Positions 41,970-53,059 of a stretch of 64,000 bases of DNA are shown in pieces. The first letter of the stretch is position 1; every line of letters starts with the position of its first letter. The position numbers and the translations under genes were made by a program. The DNA comes from Brenneria izbisi (GTDB taxonomy: Bacteria; Pseudomonadota; Gammaproteobacteria; Enterobacterales; Enterobacteriaceae). The notes beneath the pieces were generated by a model. That model did not search any database, was not told the origin of the DNA, and worked only from the letters and a program-made list of their open reading frames with translations. The stretch is taken from contig NZ_JAMPJU010000003.1 of NCBI RefSeq assembly GCF_025840185.1, forward strand, positions 62,001 through 126,000, read 5' to 3'.

Positions 41970-43202
41970 ATGGCAAAGGTATCACTGGAAAAAGATAAAA
42001 TTAAGTTTCTGTTAGTGGAAGGGGTGCACCAGAGCGCACTGGAGAATTTGCGCGCCGCAGGTTACACCAACATTGAATACCATAAAGGGGCGCTGGATGC
42101 GGAATCCCTGAAAGCATCCATCCGTGATGCGCATTTTATCGGTATTCGCTCGCGTACCCATCTAACAGAAGAGATTTTCTCCGCGGCGGAAAAACTGATC
42201 GCGGTGGGTTGTTTTTGTATCGGGACTAACCAGGTAGAACTATCGGCGGCGACAAAACGCGGCATTCCGGTATTCAACGCGCCTTTTTCCAATACCCGTT
42301 CCGTGGCGGAAATGGTACTCGGTGAAATGCTGCTGTTGCTGCGCGGCATTCCGGCGGCGAATGCGAAAGCGCACCGTGGCGTCTGGCATAAACTGGCGGT
42401 TGGTTCCTTTGAAGCGCGCGGCAAGAAACTGGGGATCATTGGCTACGGCCATATCGGTACGCAATTGGGCATTCTGGCAGAAGGCCTGGGGATGCATGTT
42501 TACTTTTATGATATTGAAAGTAAATTGCCGTTGGGGAATGCGCAACAGGTTCGCTATCTTTCCGATCTGCTGAACATGAGTGATGTGGTCAGTCTGCATG
42601 TGCCGGAAACCGACAGCACCCAGAATATGATGGGCACGGAAGAACTGGCGCTGATGAAACCGGGCGCTATTCTTATCAACGCGTCACGCGGCACGGTGGT
42701 GGACATTCCAGCCTTGAGCGATGCGCTTGGCAGCAAACACCTTTCCGGTGCGGCGATTGACGTCTTCCCTCAGGAACCCGCTACCAACAGCGATCCGTTC
42801 TTGTCGCCGTTGTGCGAGTTTGACAATGTGCTGCTGACCCCGCATATCGGAGGCTCCACGCAGGAAGCGCAGGAAAATATCGGTGATGAGGTGGCCGGGA
42901 AACTGGCGAAATATTCGGATAACGGCTCTACGTTGTCCGCGGTGAACTTCCCTGAAGTTTCACTGCCGGTACATGGCGAACGCGCCAGCCGGTTGTTGCA
43001 CATTCATGAAAACCGTCCCGGCATTATCACCAAGATCAACCAGATCTTTGCCGAGCAGGGTATCAACATCGCCGCTCAGTACCTGCAAACGACGCCTGAA
43101 ATTGGTTATGTGGTTATTGACGTGGAAACGAATGGCGCGCAGACAGCGCTGCAACTGATGAAAGCGATCCCCGGTACGATCCGTGCTCGCCTGCTGTACT
43201 GA
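41970..43202 (+). CDS. serA: D-3-phosphoglycerate dehydrogenase
   Basis: SerA oxidises 3-phosphoglycerate in the first step of serine synthesis and is inhibited by serine. The 410-residue protein equals the E. coli length, with the Rossmann motif GIIGYGHIGTQLG, the catalytic region LLTPHIGGSTQEAQ and a C-terminal ACT domain from about residue 337 (HIHENRPGIITKIN) that binds serine. The ATG follows AAGGTCGGGAA. A bidirectional terminator follows. Confidence 0.97.
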   Translation: MAKVSLEKDKIKFLLVEGVHQSALENLRAAGYTNIEYHKGALDAESLKASIRDAHFIGIRSRTHLTEEIFSAAEKLIAVGCFCIGTNQVELSAATKRGIPVFNAPFSNTRSVAEMVLGEMLLLLRGIPAANAKAHRGVWHKLAVGSFEARGKKLGIIGYGHIGTQLGILAEGLGMHVYFYDIESKLPLGNAQQVRYLSDLLNMSDVVSLHVPETDSTQNMMGTEELALMKPGAILINASRGTVVDIPALSDALGSKHLSGAAIDVFPQEPATNSDPFLSPLCEFDNVLLTPHIGGSTQEAQENIGDEVAGKLAKYSDNGSTLSAVNFPEVSLPVHGERASRLLHIHENRPGIITKINQIFAEQGINIAAQYLQTTPEIGYVVIDVETNGAQTALQLMKAIPGTIRARLLY

Positions 43203-43232
43203 TTCTTTTATTTAATCAGCCAGTCCTTAGAC

Positions 43233-43258
43233 AATGGCCCGCTTGCGCGGGCCATTTT
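43233..43258. terminator. bidirectional serA/ettA terminator
   Basis: AATGGCCCGC and GCGGGCCATT form a perfect 10-bp stem with loop TTGC and short T/A runs on both sides. It separates convergent serA and ettA and marks a joint between two E. coli-like synteny blocks. Confidence 0.85.
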
Positions 43259-43266
43259 GCATCATA

Positions 43267-44934
<1,668 letters not shown>

Positions 44935-44961
44935 GTTGCGACTTCGCCTCTTTCTGTCTGT

Positions 44962-44989
44962 GTTGTTATTGACACGTTGTTATTGACAC
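44962..44989. repeat. exact 14-bp tandem duplication upstream of ettA
   Basis: GTTGTTATTGACAC occurs twice in direct contact (44962-44975 and 44976-44989), 28 bp before the ettA start on its transcribed side. It lies in the ettA 5' region and may change the leader or promoter spacing; slippage is the likely origin. Confidence 0.85.
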
Positions 44990-45339
44990 GATGGTTTATG
45001 CGCCACGTCGTGGCGGCCATATTGGGGCTTATTGCCGCCGAGGGTGGGAAAACCCCGCCTTCCGCGGATAGAACATTCTGATAGTGAAGTGTAACTGGTT
45101 TCCGTGTCCGATCCCAGACATCCGGCGATTTGTCGTTGCGACGCGGATGTCGCGCCGAAAAAGGCAAACGATTCAGTCCATCATGCCGGAAATTGTGCCG
45201 GAATTGACATATCGCTGTCTGGCATGTTGTGCCACACTGAATGGGTGTTGTCCGGGAAATCATGAACGGGCGGGATGATGATATCGACAATTGAAGATGT
45301 CGGTAGCGGGTCGATAACGGATAGAGGTTAACGCAGGTT
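44990..45339. other. ettA/slt divergent intergenic region
   Basis: No gene is supportable in this 350-bp remainder of the ettA-slt gap. It must contain the divergent promoters. No clear hexamer pair or known operator stands out. Confidence 0.4.
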
Positions 45340-47268
45340 ATGGTTAAAGCGGGTCATTGGTGGTACGCCATTGCAGCAGTATGTCTGGCAGGGGCTTCGG
45401 GGCATGCGCTGGCGGATTCTCTGGATGAGCAACGTCAGCGCTATCAACAGGTTAAACAGGCATGGGACAGCAATCAGCTGGATACGGTCGCTCAACTTAT
45501 GCCCACGCTGCGCAATTATCCGCTTTATCCTTATCTTGAATATCGTGCATTAACGCAGGATCTGACCCAGATCAGCGCCACGCAAGTCAGGCAATTCATT
45601 GCCACCCACCCGACGTTGCCCCCGGCGCGTAATCTGAATACCAGCTTTGTCAACGAACTGGCGCGTCGTCAGGATTGGTCAGGGTTATTGGCGTTCAGCC
45701 CGCAGCCGCCCAAGCCGGTCAGCGCACGCTGTAATTTCTATTATGCGCAATGGGCGACGGGCCAGCGGCAAGGCGTGTGGGATGCGACGCGTGATATCTG
45801 GCTGACCGGGCGCTCCCTGCCTTCCGTCTGTGACAAACTGTTCTCTGCCTGGCAAGCAGCGGGTGAGCAAACCCCGCTAACGACGCTGGAACGTATTCGT
45901 CTGGCCATGAATGAAGGCAGCGCCGGGCTGGTGAATTATCTGGCGAAACAATTACCCGACGATTACAAAACCATCAGCGATGCGCTGATAGCCTTGCAGA
46001 ACGATCCGAATACGCTGGAAAGCTTTGCCCGTTCTATTGGGCCGACGGATTTTACCCGTAAAGTCACATTATCGGCATTCAGTCGCGTAGCGCGTCAGGA
46101 TGTCGAGAATGCGCGCTCAATGTTGCCCGTGATTGTGCGTTTGCAAAAAATGAGCGCAGCCGAGCGTCAGGAAATGGAAGAAACCGTGGCCTGGCGATTG
46201 ATGGGAAGTGATGCCACGCCAGAGCAGGCGCGCTGGCGCGATGGCGTGGCGCAACGTAGTACGTCAATCTCTCTGATTGAACGCCGCGTGCGCATGGCGC
46301 TGGGGACGGGCGATCGACAGGGATTGATTGACTGGATGGCGCGTTTGCCTGCGGATGTGTTGCAGAAAGATGAATGGCGGTATTGGCGGGCGTTGGTGAT
46401 GCTGGAGCAGGGGAAACGTCAGGAAGGCGAAGCGCTGCTGCGTGAACTGATGAAGGAGCGCGGTTTTTACCCGATGGCGGCGGCGCAGAAACTTAATGAG
46501 CGCTACCCCGTTACTATCATGACGGCGGCGAAACCTGACCGTTCGTTATCGCAGTTGCCCGAAATCAATCGCGTAAGGGAGTTAATGTTCTGGCAGATGG
46601 ATAATCTGGCGCGCAGTGAGTGGGTGGGGCTGGTTGCCAATCGCAGTAAACCCCAGCAAGAAGCGCTGGCCCGCTACGCGTTTGAACAACGTTGGGCGGA
46701 TTTGAGCGTGCAGGCCACGATTGTCGGCAAGTTGTGGGATCATCTGGAGGAACGTTTCCCGCTTGCCTGGAACGATGAGTTTCGGCGCGCCACGCTGGAC
46801 AAAGGTATCAGCCAGAGCTATGCGATGGCGATCGCCCGCCAGGAAAGCGCCTGGAATCCCAAAGCGCGTTCCCCGGTCGGCGCGTCCGGTCTGATGCAAC
46901 TGATGCCCGCCACCGCACAGCAGACGGCGCGGATGAGTAATATCACGACTTACATGAACAGTAGCCAGCTATTTGATCCGCAAACCAATATTCTGTTGGG
47001 CACGCGCTATCTGGAATATGTCTACCAGACGTTTGGCCGCAACCGTATTCTGGCTTCTGCGGCCTATAATGCCGGACCGTCCCGCGTCAATACCTGGCTG
47101 AGAAATAGTTCCGGGCGCATTGACGCTGTCGCGTTTATAGAAAGTATTCCTTTTTCTGAAACACGCGGCTACGTTAAAAACGTGCTGGCCTACGATGTCT
47201 TTTACCGGTATTTCCTGCGTCAGCCCGCGCCGGTCTTGACCGATGCGGAATGGCAACGCCGCTATTGA
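45340..47268 (+). CDS. slt: soluble lytic murein transglycosylase Slt70
   Basis: Slt is a periplasmic exolytic transglycosylase that releases 1,6-anhydromuropeptides. The 642-residue precursor has a signal peptide (about 1-25, ending GHALA), a long alpha-helical superhelix forming the ring, a linker domain and a C-terminal lysozyme-like domain. The catalytic acid is E502 in AIARQESAWNPKA, followed by GASGLMQLMPATA and SAAYNAGPSRV. The ATG follows AGAGGTTAACGCAGGTT. The gene precedes trpR, the enterobacterial order. Confidence 0.96.
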   Translation: MVKAGHWWYAIAAVCLAGASGHALADSLDEQRQRYQQVKQAWDSNQLDTVAQLMPTLRNYPLYPYLEYRALTQDLTQISATQVRQFIATHPTLPPARNLNTSFVNELARRQDWSGLLAFSPQPPKPVSARCNFYYAQWATGQRQGVWDATRDIWLTGRSLPSVCDKLFSAWQAAGEQTPLTTLERIRLAMNEGSAGLVNYLAKQLPDDYKTISDALIALQNDPNTLESFARSIGPTDFTRKVTLSAFSRVARQDVENARSMLPVIVRLQKMSAAERQEMEETVAWRLMGSDATPEQARWRDGVAQRSTSISLIERRVRMALGTGDRQGLIDWMARLPADVLQKDEWRYWRALVMLEQGKRQEGEALLRELMKERGFYPMAAAQKLNERYPVTIMTAAKPDRSLSQLPEINRVRELMFWQMDNLARSEWVGLVANRSKPQQEALARYAFEQRWADLSVQATIVGKLWDHLEERFPLAWNDEFRRATLDKGISQSYAMAIARQESAWNPKARSPVGASGLMQLMPATAQQTARMSNITTYMNSSQLFDPQTNILLGTRYLEYVYQTFGRNRILASAAYNAGPSRVNTWLRNSSGRIDAVAFIESIPFSETRGYVKNVLAYDVFYRYFLRQPAPVLTDAEWQRRY

Positions 47269-47312
47269 GGCTTGTGGGCGCGATCATTCCCGACGATTTA
47301 TGTTATGCTGCC

Positions 47313-47330
47313 GTACTAGTTAAATAGTAT
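47313..47330. promoter_or_regulatory. trp operator in front of trpR
   Basis: GTACTAGTTAAATAGTAT closely matches the TrpR operator core ACTAGTTAACTAGT, with one mismatch in the core palindrome. It lies 12 bp before the trpR start and predicts autorepression by TrpR with tryptophan, as in E. coli. Confidence 0.8.
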
Positions 47331-47341
47331 GGCAGCCTGTT

Positions 47342-47695
47342 ATGAATCCGTTATTTCCTACTGATCCTGCGCTTTCTGAACAAGATAATGAAAACTGGTT
47401 ACGCTTCGTGACATTGCTGCAACAGTCGATGGAGGCTGATCTTCAGCAGCCGTTATTACAGTTGTTGCTGACGCAGGATGAGCGGATGGCGTTGGGAACG
47501 CGGGTACGGATTATTCAGGAACTGATGCGTGGGGAAATGAGTCAACGCGAGTTGAAAAACGAGTTGGGGGCTGGCATTGCCACCATTACCCGCGGTTCCA
47601 ACAGTCTTAAAGCGTCGCCTCCCGCCCTGAAACGCTGGCTGGAGGCGCAGTTGTTGCCTGCGGAGGAACGCGGCACAGAGAAAAAAGGGCGTTAG
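47342..47695 (+). CDS. trpR: trp operon repressor
   Basis: TrpR binds DNA as a dimer when loaded with tryptophan and represses trp, aroH, mtr and its own gene. The 117-residue protein is slightly longer than E. coli TrpR (108) at both ends. The helix-turn-helix is [20 protein letters not shown] (about residues 66-85), preceded by [15 protein letters not shown]. Its stop overlaps the end of convergent yjjX by 4 bp. Confidence 0.95.
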   Translation: MNPLFPTDPALSEQDNENWLRFVTLLQQSMEADLQQPLLQLLLTQDERMALGTRVRIIQELMRGEMSQRELKNELGAGIATITRGSNSLKASPPALKRWLEAQLLPAEERGTEKKGR

Positions 47696-48228
47696 TTCGC
47701 CGTTTGTACGGGCGTCTGGTAGATAGGGTTATGGAACGGAACCAAGGCCAGCAGCAGAGCCTGATGATAAACACTGGTGCGTGACAGTTTGCCATCGGTG
47801 AAAACACCAATTGCTCCGCCTTTGTGTTTGATATTCTGTATACCTGTCAGGCGCTCCATTTCATCGCCCAACTCCCGCCCTTCACGAATGCCATGTAATA
47901 TACTTTCAGGCAGAACCAGGCTTGCAGAGCGAGACTCGCCGCGTAGGTGGGTGTTTTCCACCACCATCCACGCAAAGGTCATGCATTCTTCGATCCCTGC
48001 TTCAACACCGACCCAAAAATCAGCTTCAGGGCGAACCTGACGGGCCATCATCACGCGGTTTCTGGCGCCGGTGCGGGTTTCCAATGAACCGAGAGGCTGA
48101 CGTGGGACACCGCTGTCGACGTCAACGCCTTCGATACGGCAATGGTCCGCGCCAAAAACATCGATGAATGCTAAAGTAACAGCTTTAATTTTTGCCGGGT
48201 TGGTTGTTGCAGCGACAACATGATACAT
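47692..48228 (-). CDS. yjjX: non-canonical purine NTP phosphatase (inosine/xanthosine triphosphatase)
   Basis: YjjX hydrolyses ITP and XTP and keeps deaminated purines out of nucleic acids. The 178-residue protein has the family start [51 protein letters not shown] and [22 protein letters not shown]. It is convergent with trpR and divergent from gpmB. Confidence 0.93.
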   Translation of the reverse strand: MYHVVAATTNPAKIKAVTLAFIDVFGADHCRIEGVDVDSGVPRQPLGSLETRTGARNRVMMARQVRPEADFWVGVEAGIEECMTFAWMVVENTHLRGESRSASLVLPESILHGIREGRELGDEMERLTGIQNIKHKGGAIGVFTDGKLSRTSVYHQALLLALVPFHNPIYQTPVQTAN

Positions 48229-48279
48229 AACGGTTTCGAACTCTTTAGTTAATTTGACGCAGTATAACGGAAAATAACC

Positions 48280-48930
48280 ATGTTACAGGTATATCTTGTT
48301 CGCCACGGCGAAACAGAATGGAATGTGGCGCGACGTATTCAAGGTCAATCCGACAGTGCGCTGACGCCGCGCGGTGAACAACAGGCTTATCAGGTTGCCG
48401 AACGCATCAGGACGCTGGGGATTACGCATATCTTTACCAGCGACCTGGGAAGGACGCAGCAGACGACGGCCATTATCGCTAAAGCCTGTCACGGTTGTCC
48501 TATCGTGTTGGAACCCGGCTTGCGGGAGTTGAGTATGGGGATTTTGGAAGCGCGCGATATTGATTCGTTAAGCCCGGAAGAGGAATCATGGCGTAAACAA
48601 CTGGTGGATGGCACATCCGGCGGGCGTATTCCCGAAGGGGAATCGATGGAGGAGTTGGCGGCGCGTATGCACCGTGTGTTGGCCCGTTGTCTGGACCTGC
48701 CCAAAGGGAGCCGGCCATTGCTGGTCAGTCATGGCATGGCGCTGGGGTGTTTGCTTAGTACGATTCTGGGGTTGCCCGCATCGGCAGAGCGCCGCCTGCG
48801 CTTGCGCAACTGCTCCTTGTCACGCATTGATTATCAGCAAAGCCCGTGGCTGGCTTCCGGGTGGGTTGTTGAAACTGCCGGGGATATTTCGCATCTGGAT
48901 ATTCCGGCATTGGATGAGCTACAGCGCTGA
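48280..48930 (+). CDS. gpmB: phosphoglycerate mutase-like phosphatase GpmB
   Basis: This 216-residue histidine-phosphatase superfamily member has the catalytic RHGETEWN (H9 becomes phosphorylated), the acid in [15 protein letters not shown] and the second histidine in [11 protein letters not shown]. coli YtjC/GpmB was named a mutase by similarity, but a sugar-phosphate phosphatase role fits this branch better; the substrate is not decided by sequence. Its 3' end overlaps convergent rob by 12 bp. Confidence 0.92.
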   Translation: MLQVYLVRHGETEWNVARRIQGQSDSALTPRGEQQAYQVAERIRTLGITHIFTSDLGRTQQTTAIIAKACHGCPIVLEPGLRELSMGILEARDIDSLSPEEESWRKQLVDGTSGGRIPEGESMEELAARMHRVLARCLDLPKGSRPLLVSHGMALGCLLSTILGLPASAERRLRLRNCSLSRIDYQQSPWLASGWVVETAGDISHLDIPALDELQR

Positions 48931-49818
48931 TTGACGTTCAGGGGACTGGATGGGAATAAGGTATTCACAGCGGATGGTTTTGGGAATGTTATCGGGCTCC
49001 GCTTTCTCCTCACTGTTGGGATAGAAACGCTCCGCGTCAAACCCTTTGCGGCGGATAAGTTGGAAGGTCGGCAGACAGGTGTCATACAGCGTAATAATAA
49101 AATCCTGTAGCCCGTCTGTTGGCCCCTCATACACAAACAGGGCGTAATCACCGCCGGGTAAGGTTATCGTTTCGCCGGAATGTATGATGTCATCGGGCAG
49201 ATGTCGCGGTTCCAGCGCGGTGGTATAAAGCACCTCCTGCTCGTCGTCTTTTTCCTTGCTGGGGCGCGAGTGGTGCAGCCCGTAGAGCACTGGCGGAACT
49301 GTTTTGGTTTCGCCCAGAAACTGACGCCAGTAATGGATCCGGATCTCAGTCCTGAAATTACAAATCTGTTCCAGGCGGCAGTTATAGGTTTGCGTCAACC
49401 CAAGCAACGGCGTTTCCGGCAATTCAACAAATGTCGGCTGCGGTAGCGTGAATTCACCTAATCGGATTGGCGGATGAATGCCGAACGTATTCCAGTCGTC
49501 GGCGCGACGATAGGATGCAGGCGTCTGGGCGAACTGTTTTTTGAATGCTCGGGTAAAGGTCTGTTGGGAATCAAATCGATATTGCAAAGCAATGTCCAGA
49601 ATCGGTCTGCTGGTCAGGCAAAGAGCGACCGCGGCTTTAGTCAGCCGCCGTGCGCGAATATAGGAACCAATCGCATGACCTGTGACGTCTTTGAACATTC
49701 TTTGTAGATGCCATTTTGAATAGCCCGCTTTCGCCGCGACATTATCGAGTGATAAAGGCTGGTCGAGATGGCTTTCCAGCCAGTTAAGCAGATCACGTAT
49801 AATACCAGCTTGATCCAT
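48919..49818 (-). CDS. rob: right-origin-binding transcriptional activator Rob
   Basis: Rob is an AraC-family activator of the mar/sox/rob regulon (multidrug efflux, solvent and superoxide tolerance). The 299-residue protein starts with the two AraC helix-turn-helix motifs (DNVAAKAGYSKWHLQRMFKD and DIALQYRFDSQQTFTRAFKK, both before residue 100) and has a C-terminal GyrI-like ligand domain. E. coli Rob is 289 residues. The gene lies between gpmB and creA, the conserved place. Confidence 0.94.
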   Translation of the reverse strand: MDQAGIIRDLLNWLESHLDQPLSLDNVAAKAGYSKWHLQRMFKDVTGHAIGSYIRARRLTKAAVALCLTSRPILDIALQYRFDSQQTFTRAFKKQFAQTPASYRRADDWNTFGIHPPIRLGEFTLPQPTFVELPETPLLGLTQTYNCRLEQICNFRTEIRIHYWRQFLGETKTVPPVLYGLHHSRPSKEKDDEQEVLYTTALEPRHLPDDIIHSGETITLPGGDYALFVYEGPTDGLQDFIITLYDTCLPTFQLIRRKGFDAERFYPNSEEKAEPDNIPKTIRCEYLIPIQSPERQSAL

Positions 49819-50025
49819 AGATCTTCCTCATCAAACATACTGAGCAGTGAGCGTATAGAGAACCCGCATCATAGCAACTTTTTGACATTGTCACCGCTTA
49901 AGATTTTTGAAGTTATTCAACTGGTAATTTGGATAACATAACTGGCGACGATGATTTTTCTGAGACGGCGCTTTCCGGTTTATACTGTGACGAATAGTAC
50001 AATGGATAATCAGAGAATCTGAAAT

Positions 50026-50517
50026 ATGAATAAAAAGGTAGTGGTAAGTATCGGCTTGTTGATGCTAGCGGCGGCGGGGCTTGCGCGGGCAGAGCAGGTG
50101 GGTTCGGTAGATACGGTGTTTAAGCTGCTGGGGCCGGATCATAAAATTGTGGTCGAAGCATTTGATGATCCAGACGTGGATAACGTCACTTGTTATATCA
50201 GCCGGGCCAAAACCGGCGGCATCAAGGGCGGGTTGGGATTGGCGGAGGATACGTCTGATGCGGCGATTTCCTGTCAGCAGGTCGGGCCGATTGTATTAAC
50301 AGAGAAAGTGAAGAACATCGGCAATCGGGGAGCGGTGGTTTTCCAGAAACGGACATCGCTGGTTTTCAAAAAATTACAGGTTGTGCGGTTTTATGATCCC
50401 AAGCGTAATGCGCTGATCTATCTGACTTACTCGGATCGTCTGGTCGATGGTTCACCAAAGAACGCGTTAAGTGCGGTGCCGGTGATGCCGTGGGGAAATG
50501 CCGCTAAAACAGAATAA
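50026..50517 (+). CDS. creA: CreA family periplasmic protein
   Basis: The 163-residue protein has a signal peptide (about 1-22, ending GLARA) and the CreA domain: [48 protein letters not shown], and [17 protein letters not shown]. Two cysteines in the mature part could form a disulfide. Function is unknown. In E. coli creA heads creABCD; here the CreBC two-component system and creD are missing and arcA follows directly. Confidence 0.93.
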   Translation: MNKKVVVSIGLLMLAAAGLARAEQVGSVDTVFKLLGPDHKIVVEAFDDPDVDNVTCYISRAKTGGIKGGLGLAEDTSDAAISCQQVGPIVLTEKVKNIGNRGAVVFQKRTSLVFKKLQVVRFYDPKRNALIYLTYSDRLVDGSPKNALSAVPVMPWGNAAKTE

Positions 50518-50554
50518 ATGAACGAATGATGTGATTGCGACAGAAAGTGCAAGT

Positions 50555-50582
50555 CAGCCGAAGCAACGAACTGCTTCGGCTG
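50555..50582. terminator. creA/arcA convergent hairpin
   Basis: CAGCCGAAGCA and TGCTTCGGCTG form a perfect 11-bp stem with a 6-nt loop, lying 8 bp from the arcA stop and 38 bp from the creA stop. There is no good T tract on either side. Confidence 0.55.
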
Positions 50583-50589
50583 AAAGGAA

Positions 50590-51306
50590 TCAGTCTTCCA
50601 GGTCACCGCAGAAACGGTAGCCTTCACCATGGATGGTGGCGATGATTTCCGGCGTATCAGCTGTGGATTCGAAGTGTTTCCGGATACGACGGATCGTCAC
50701 GTCAACGGTACGATCGTGGGGCTTCAGTTCACGCCCGGTCATTTTCTTTAGCAATTCCGCGCGAGACTGGATTTTTCCGGGGTTCTCACAGAAATGCAGC
50801 ATGGCGCGGAATTCGCTGCGCGGCAGTTTGTACTGCTCACCGGCGGGGCTTATCAATGAACGGCTATTGATATCCAGTTCCCAGCCATTGAAGCGATAGC
50901 TTTCAACCAGGCGACGCTCTTCCGACACAGCGCCCAGATTCATGGTACGGGACAGCAGATTACGCGCGCGGATCGTCAACTCGCGTGGATTGAATGGTTT
51001 AGTGATGTAGTCATCCGCGCCAATTTCCAAACCGAGGATTTTATCGACTTCGTTATCACGACCAGTGAGGAACATCAATGCAACGCTGGCTTGCTCACGC
51101 AGTTCACGGGCTAACAACAAACCATTTTTGCCCGGCAGGTTGATGTCCATGATGACCAGATTGATGTCATTTTCCGACAGGATATGGTGCATTTCTGCGC
51201 CGTCTGTGGCTTCGTAAACAATGTATCCTTCCGCCTCAAAAATACTTTTGAGGGTATTACGAGTTACCAACTCGTCTTCAACAATAAGAATGTGCGGCGT
51301 CTGCAT
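50590..51306 (-). CDS. arcA: aerobic respiration control response regulator ArcA
   Basis: ArcA is the response regulator of the ArcB/ArcA system that represses aerobic metabolism when oxygen is low. The 238-residue protein equals the E. coli length. The receiver has the acidic pocket ED at 10-11, the phosphorylation site D54 in [10 protein letters not shown] and the conserved Lys in [11 protein letters not shown]. The OmpR-type winged helix fills the C-terminus ([17 protein letters not shown]). An FNR-type site lies about 270 bp upstream, in a long leader region. Confidence 0.97.
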   Translation of the reverse strand: MQTPHILIVEDELVTRNTLKSIFEAEGYIVYEATDGAEMHHILSENDINLVIMDINLPGKNGLLLARELREQASVALMFLTGRDNEVDKILGLEIGADDYITKPFNPRELTIRARNLLSRTMNLGAVSEERRLVESYRFNGWELDINSRSLISPAGEQYKLPRSEFRAMLHFCENPGKIQSRAELLKKMTGRELKPHDRTVDVTIRRIRKHFESTADTPEIIATIHGEGYRFCGDLED

Positions 51307-51949
51307 GTTTGCTACCTAAAATTGCCAACTAAAATTATAGAAATCGGAAGTACAGAAGTCGCTGTTATCATTGGCGCTATGTGAGGTAAAAGTTACCATC
51401 TCACTCAACATTGGACTAAAGTACATAAATATGTTCTCGGTGCACATTCACCCGCCAGAGGAGTGGGTGATAGTGGAGGCTGATTAACAGCGCTCAAAAA
51501 GTGGTGCACAGTTTAACCTTATTAACAGCGACATAACAGTAATCACTGATTTTGCGTGCCGACAAATCAACGGTTCCGTTGACATATATCAAATTTCATT
51601 GTAGCACGTTAACTATTTTGTGAAAAAGACTTACAGGATTGCTAGTTTAAGTCACAATTTAGCATCTTTTGTGAACGATTCAGCATAGCAAATGATGATG
51701 ACGGGCGTTAGCGCATTTGACTGAAAATGCCTGGATTGATTGATTTTTACTAAAATTAATCATCTAATTTTTATCGAAAATAATTAAATTACGGCAATGC
51801 TTCTTCGTTTAATCCCCGTTTCCTTAATCCGTGGCGGAATGATACCGACATGGTGTTGTGTTGTTGTTAATTCCTCATGCGGCTAATGTTCGGTATTTTC
51901 CTGTTGGAAACGTTTTCACTATATGTTTTACGCGCAACAGAGGATATCT
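51307..51949 (-). other. arcA upstream region without a gene
   Basis: This 643-bp AT-rich stretch is the upstream region of arcA and also precedes the SPOUT methyltransferase gene. It carries an FNR-like site and a hairpin TCACCC/GGGTGA (51448-51453 with 51465-51470). E. coli has the small gene yjjY here; I see no equivalent. Long control regions with several promoters are known for arcA. Confidence 0.5.
51579..51592. promoter_or_regulatory. FNR site upstream of arcA
   Basis: TTGACATATATCAA matches the FNR consensus TTGAT-N4-ATCAA at 9 of 10 defined bases. E. coli arcA is activated by FNR under anaerobiosis, so the site is plausible in function as well as form. Confidence 0.6.
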
Positions 51950-52651
51950 ATGCAGTTTCATATTATTTTGGTTGAGCCCGCGCGCGCCGAGAACGTTGGC
52001 GCAGCCGCGCGGGCGATGAAAACCATGGGGTTCAGCAGTCTGCGTATTGTGAACAGTTGCGCGCATCAGCAACCCGCCGCAGGTTGGGTTGCGCATGGTT
52101 CGGGCGATATTCTTGCCGCAGCCGCGACGTTTTCCAGTCTGCGGGAAGCGCTGGCCGATGTGGACTTCACCATTGCGACCACGGCGCGCACCCGTGCCCG
52201 ATTCCGTTACTATTGCACGCCAGTGGAACTGCTGAGCATCATGCAGGAAAAGGCGCGGTGGGTAGATTCCGCCGCGTTGGTTTTTGGGCGTGAAGATGCC
52301 GGGCTGACCAATGAAGAGCTTGAACTGGCGGATATATTGACCGGCGTGCCGATGAAGGCTGACTACCCCTCGCTTAATCTGGGGCAGGCGGTGATGGTGT
52401 ACTGCTATCAACTGGCGGCATTAATGCAGATCCAACCGGATGAGGCTATTGTGCCGCAAGCTGGCGCGTTGTCAGCGTTGCGACAGCGCCTGGATCAGTT
52501 GCTTATGACGCTTGGCGTCAGCGAGGATGAGAAACTACGCGACTGGCTTCATCAGCGGTTGGGACGTTTAGAGCGGCGCGATACGGCAATGCTGCATACT
52601 TTGCTGCATGATGTCGAGAAAATGGTATCCAGAGAAGATAGCGATAAATGA
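51950..52651 (+). CDS. SPOUT-family RNA methyltransferase, TrmJ-like (YjtD/LasT)
   Basis: The 233-residue protein has the TrmH/TrmJ knot features: ILVEPARAENVGAAARAMKT with the conserved N and R, ALVFGREDAGLTNEEL and the SAM-binding YPSLNLGQAVMVYCYQLA. It corresponds to E. coli YjtD (LasT), whose RNA target is not known to me. ATG 51950 is chosen over the open-frame start at 51923 because AGAGGATAT precedes it and the family starts there. It keeps its E. coli place between arcA and thrL. Confidence 0.9.
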   Translation: MQFHIILVEPARAENVGAAARAMKTMGFSSLRIVNSCAHQQPAAGWVAHGSGDILAAAATFSSLREALADVDFTIATTARTRARFRYYCTPVELLSIMQEKARWVDSAALVFGREDAGLTNEELELADILTGVPMKADYPSLNLGQAVMVYCYQLAALMQIQPDEAIVPQAGALSALRQRLDQLLMTLGVSEDEKLRDWLHQRLGRLERRDTAMLHTLLHDVEKMVSREDSDK

Positions 52652-52776
52652 TTTTTTCACAGCAAAAGATGTTGATTTATACTTTTTAATGAATGATCAT
52701 TTTGCCAATCCTTTTTCTTATAGTTGATTTAACGTTTTCTGCTTGTGAGTTCGTTGGATGAAAAAAAAGAAATCCA

Positions 52777-52805
52777 TTGACTTCAAGGGGCGATTGCCCT
52801 AACTA
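52777..52805 (+). promoter_or_regulatory. thr operon promoter
   Basis: TTGACT (52777-52782) and TAACTA (52800-52805) are separated by exactly 17 bp. Transcription would start near 52812, about 37 nt before thrL. Confidence 0.65.
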
Positions 52806-52848
52806 ATAGAGCAGAATTTTTTCAAATTTACCGAGACACGTTTTTAAC

Positions 52849-52917
52849 ATGCGTACTATCAGCCTGATCACCACGATTATTACCATCACCGATACAACCA
52901 GTAACGGTGCGGGCTGA
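52849..52917 (+). CDS. thrL: thr operon leader peptide
   Basis: The 22-residue leader begins MRTISLITTIITITDTT and contains 7 threonine and 5 isoleucine codons, the residues whose charged tRNA levels control the operon. It ends SNGAG, as the E. coli leader ends GNGAG. Ribosome stalling on the Thr/Ile codons lets its GC-rich 3' end (GGTGCGGGCT, 52906-52915) pair with 52939-52948 and prevent the terminator. Confidence 0.93.
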   Translation: MRTISLITTIITITDTTSNGAG

Positions 52918-52934
52918 CGCATACAACGAATCCG

Positions 52935-52970
52935 AAAAAGCCCGCACCGAACAGTGCGGGCTTTTTTTTT
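52935..52970 (+). terminator. thr attenuator terminator
   Basis: AAAGCCCGCAC and GTGCGGGCTTT form an 11-bp stem with loop CGAACA followed by a run of T up to 52970. The left arm is complementary to the 3' end of thrL, which gives the alternative antiterminator pairing. Confidence 0.93.
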
Positions 52971-53059
52971 ACGATGCGCCAATGCGGGGCATTGTTCAAA
53001 AAATAACAAAAAACGCTTAACGCGTTTTTGTCAGCAGAAATTCAGGAGAAAAGATAAAA

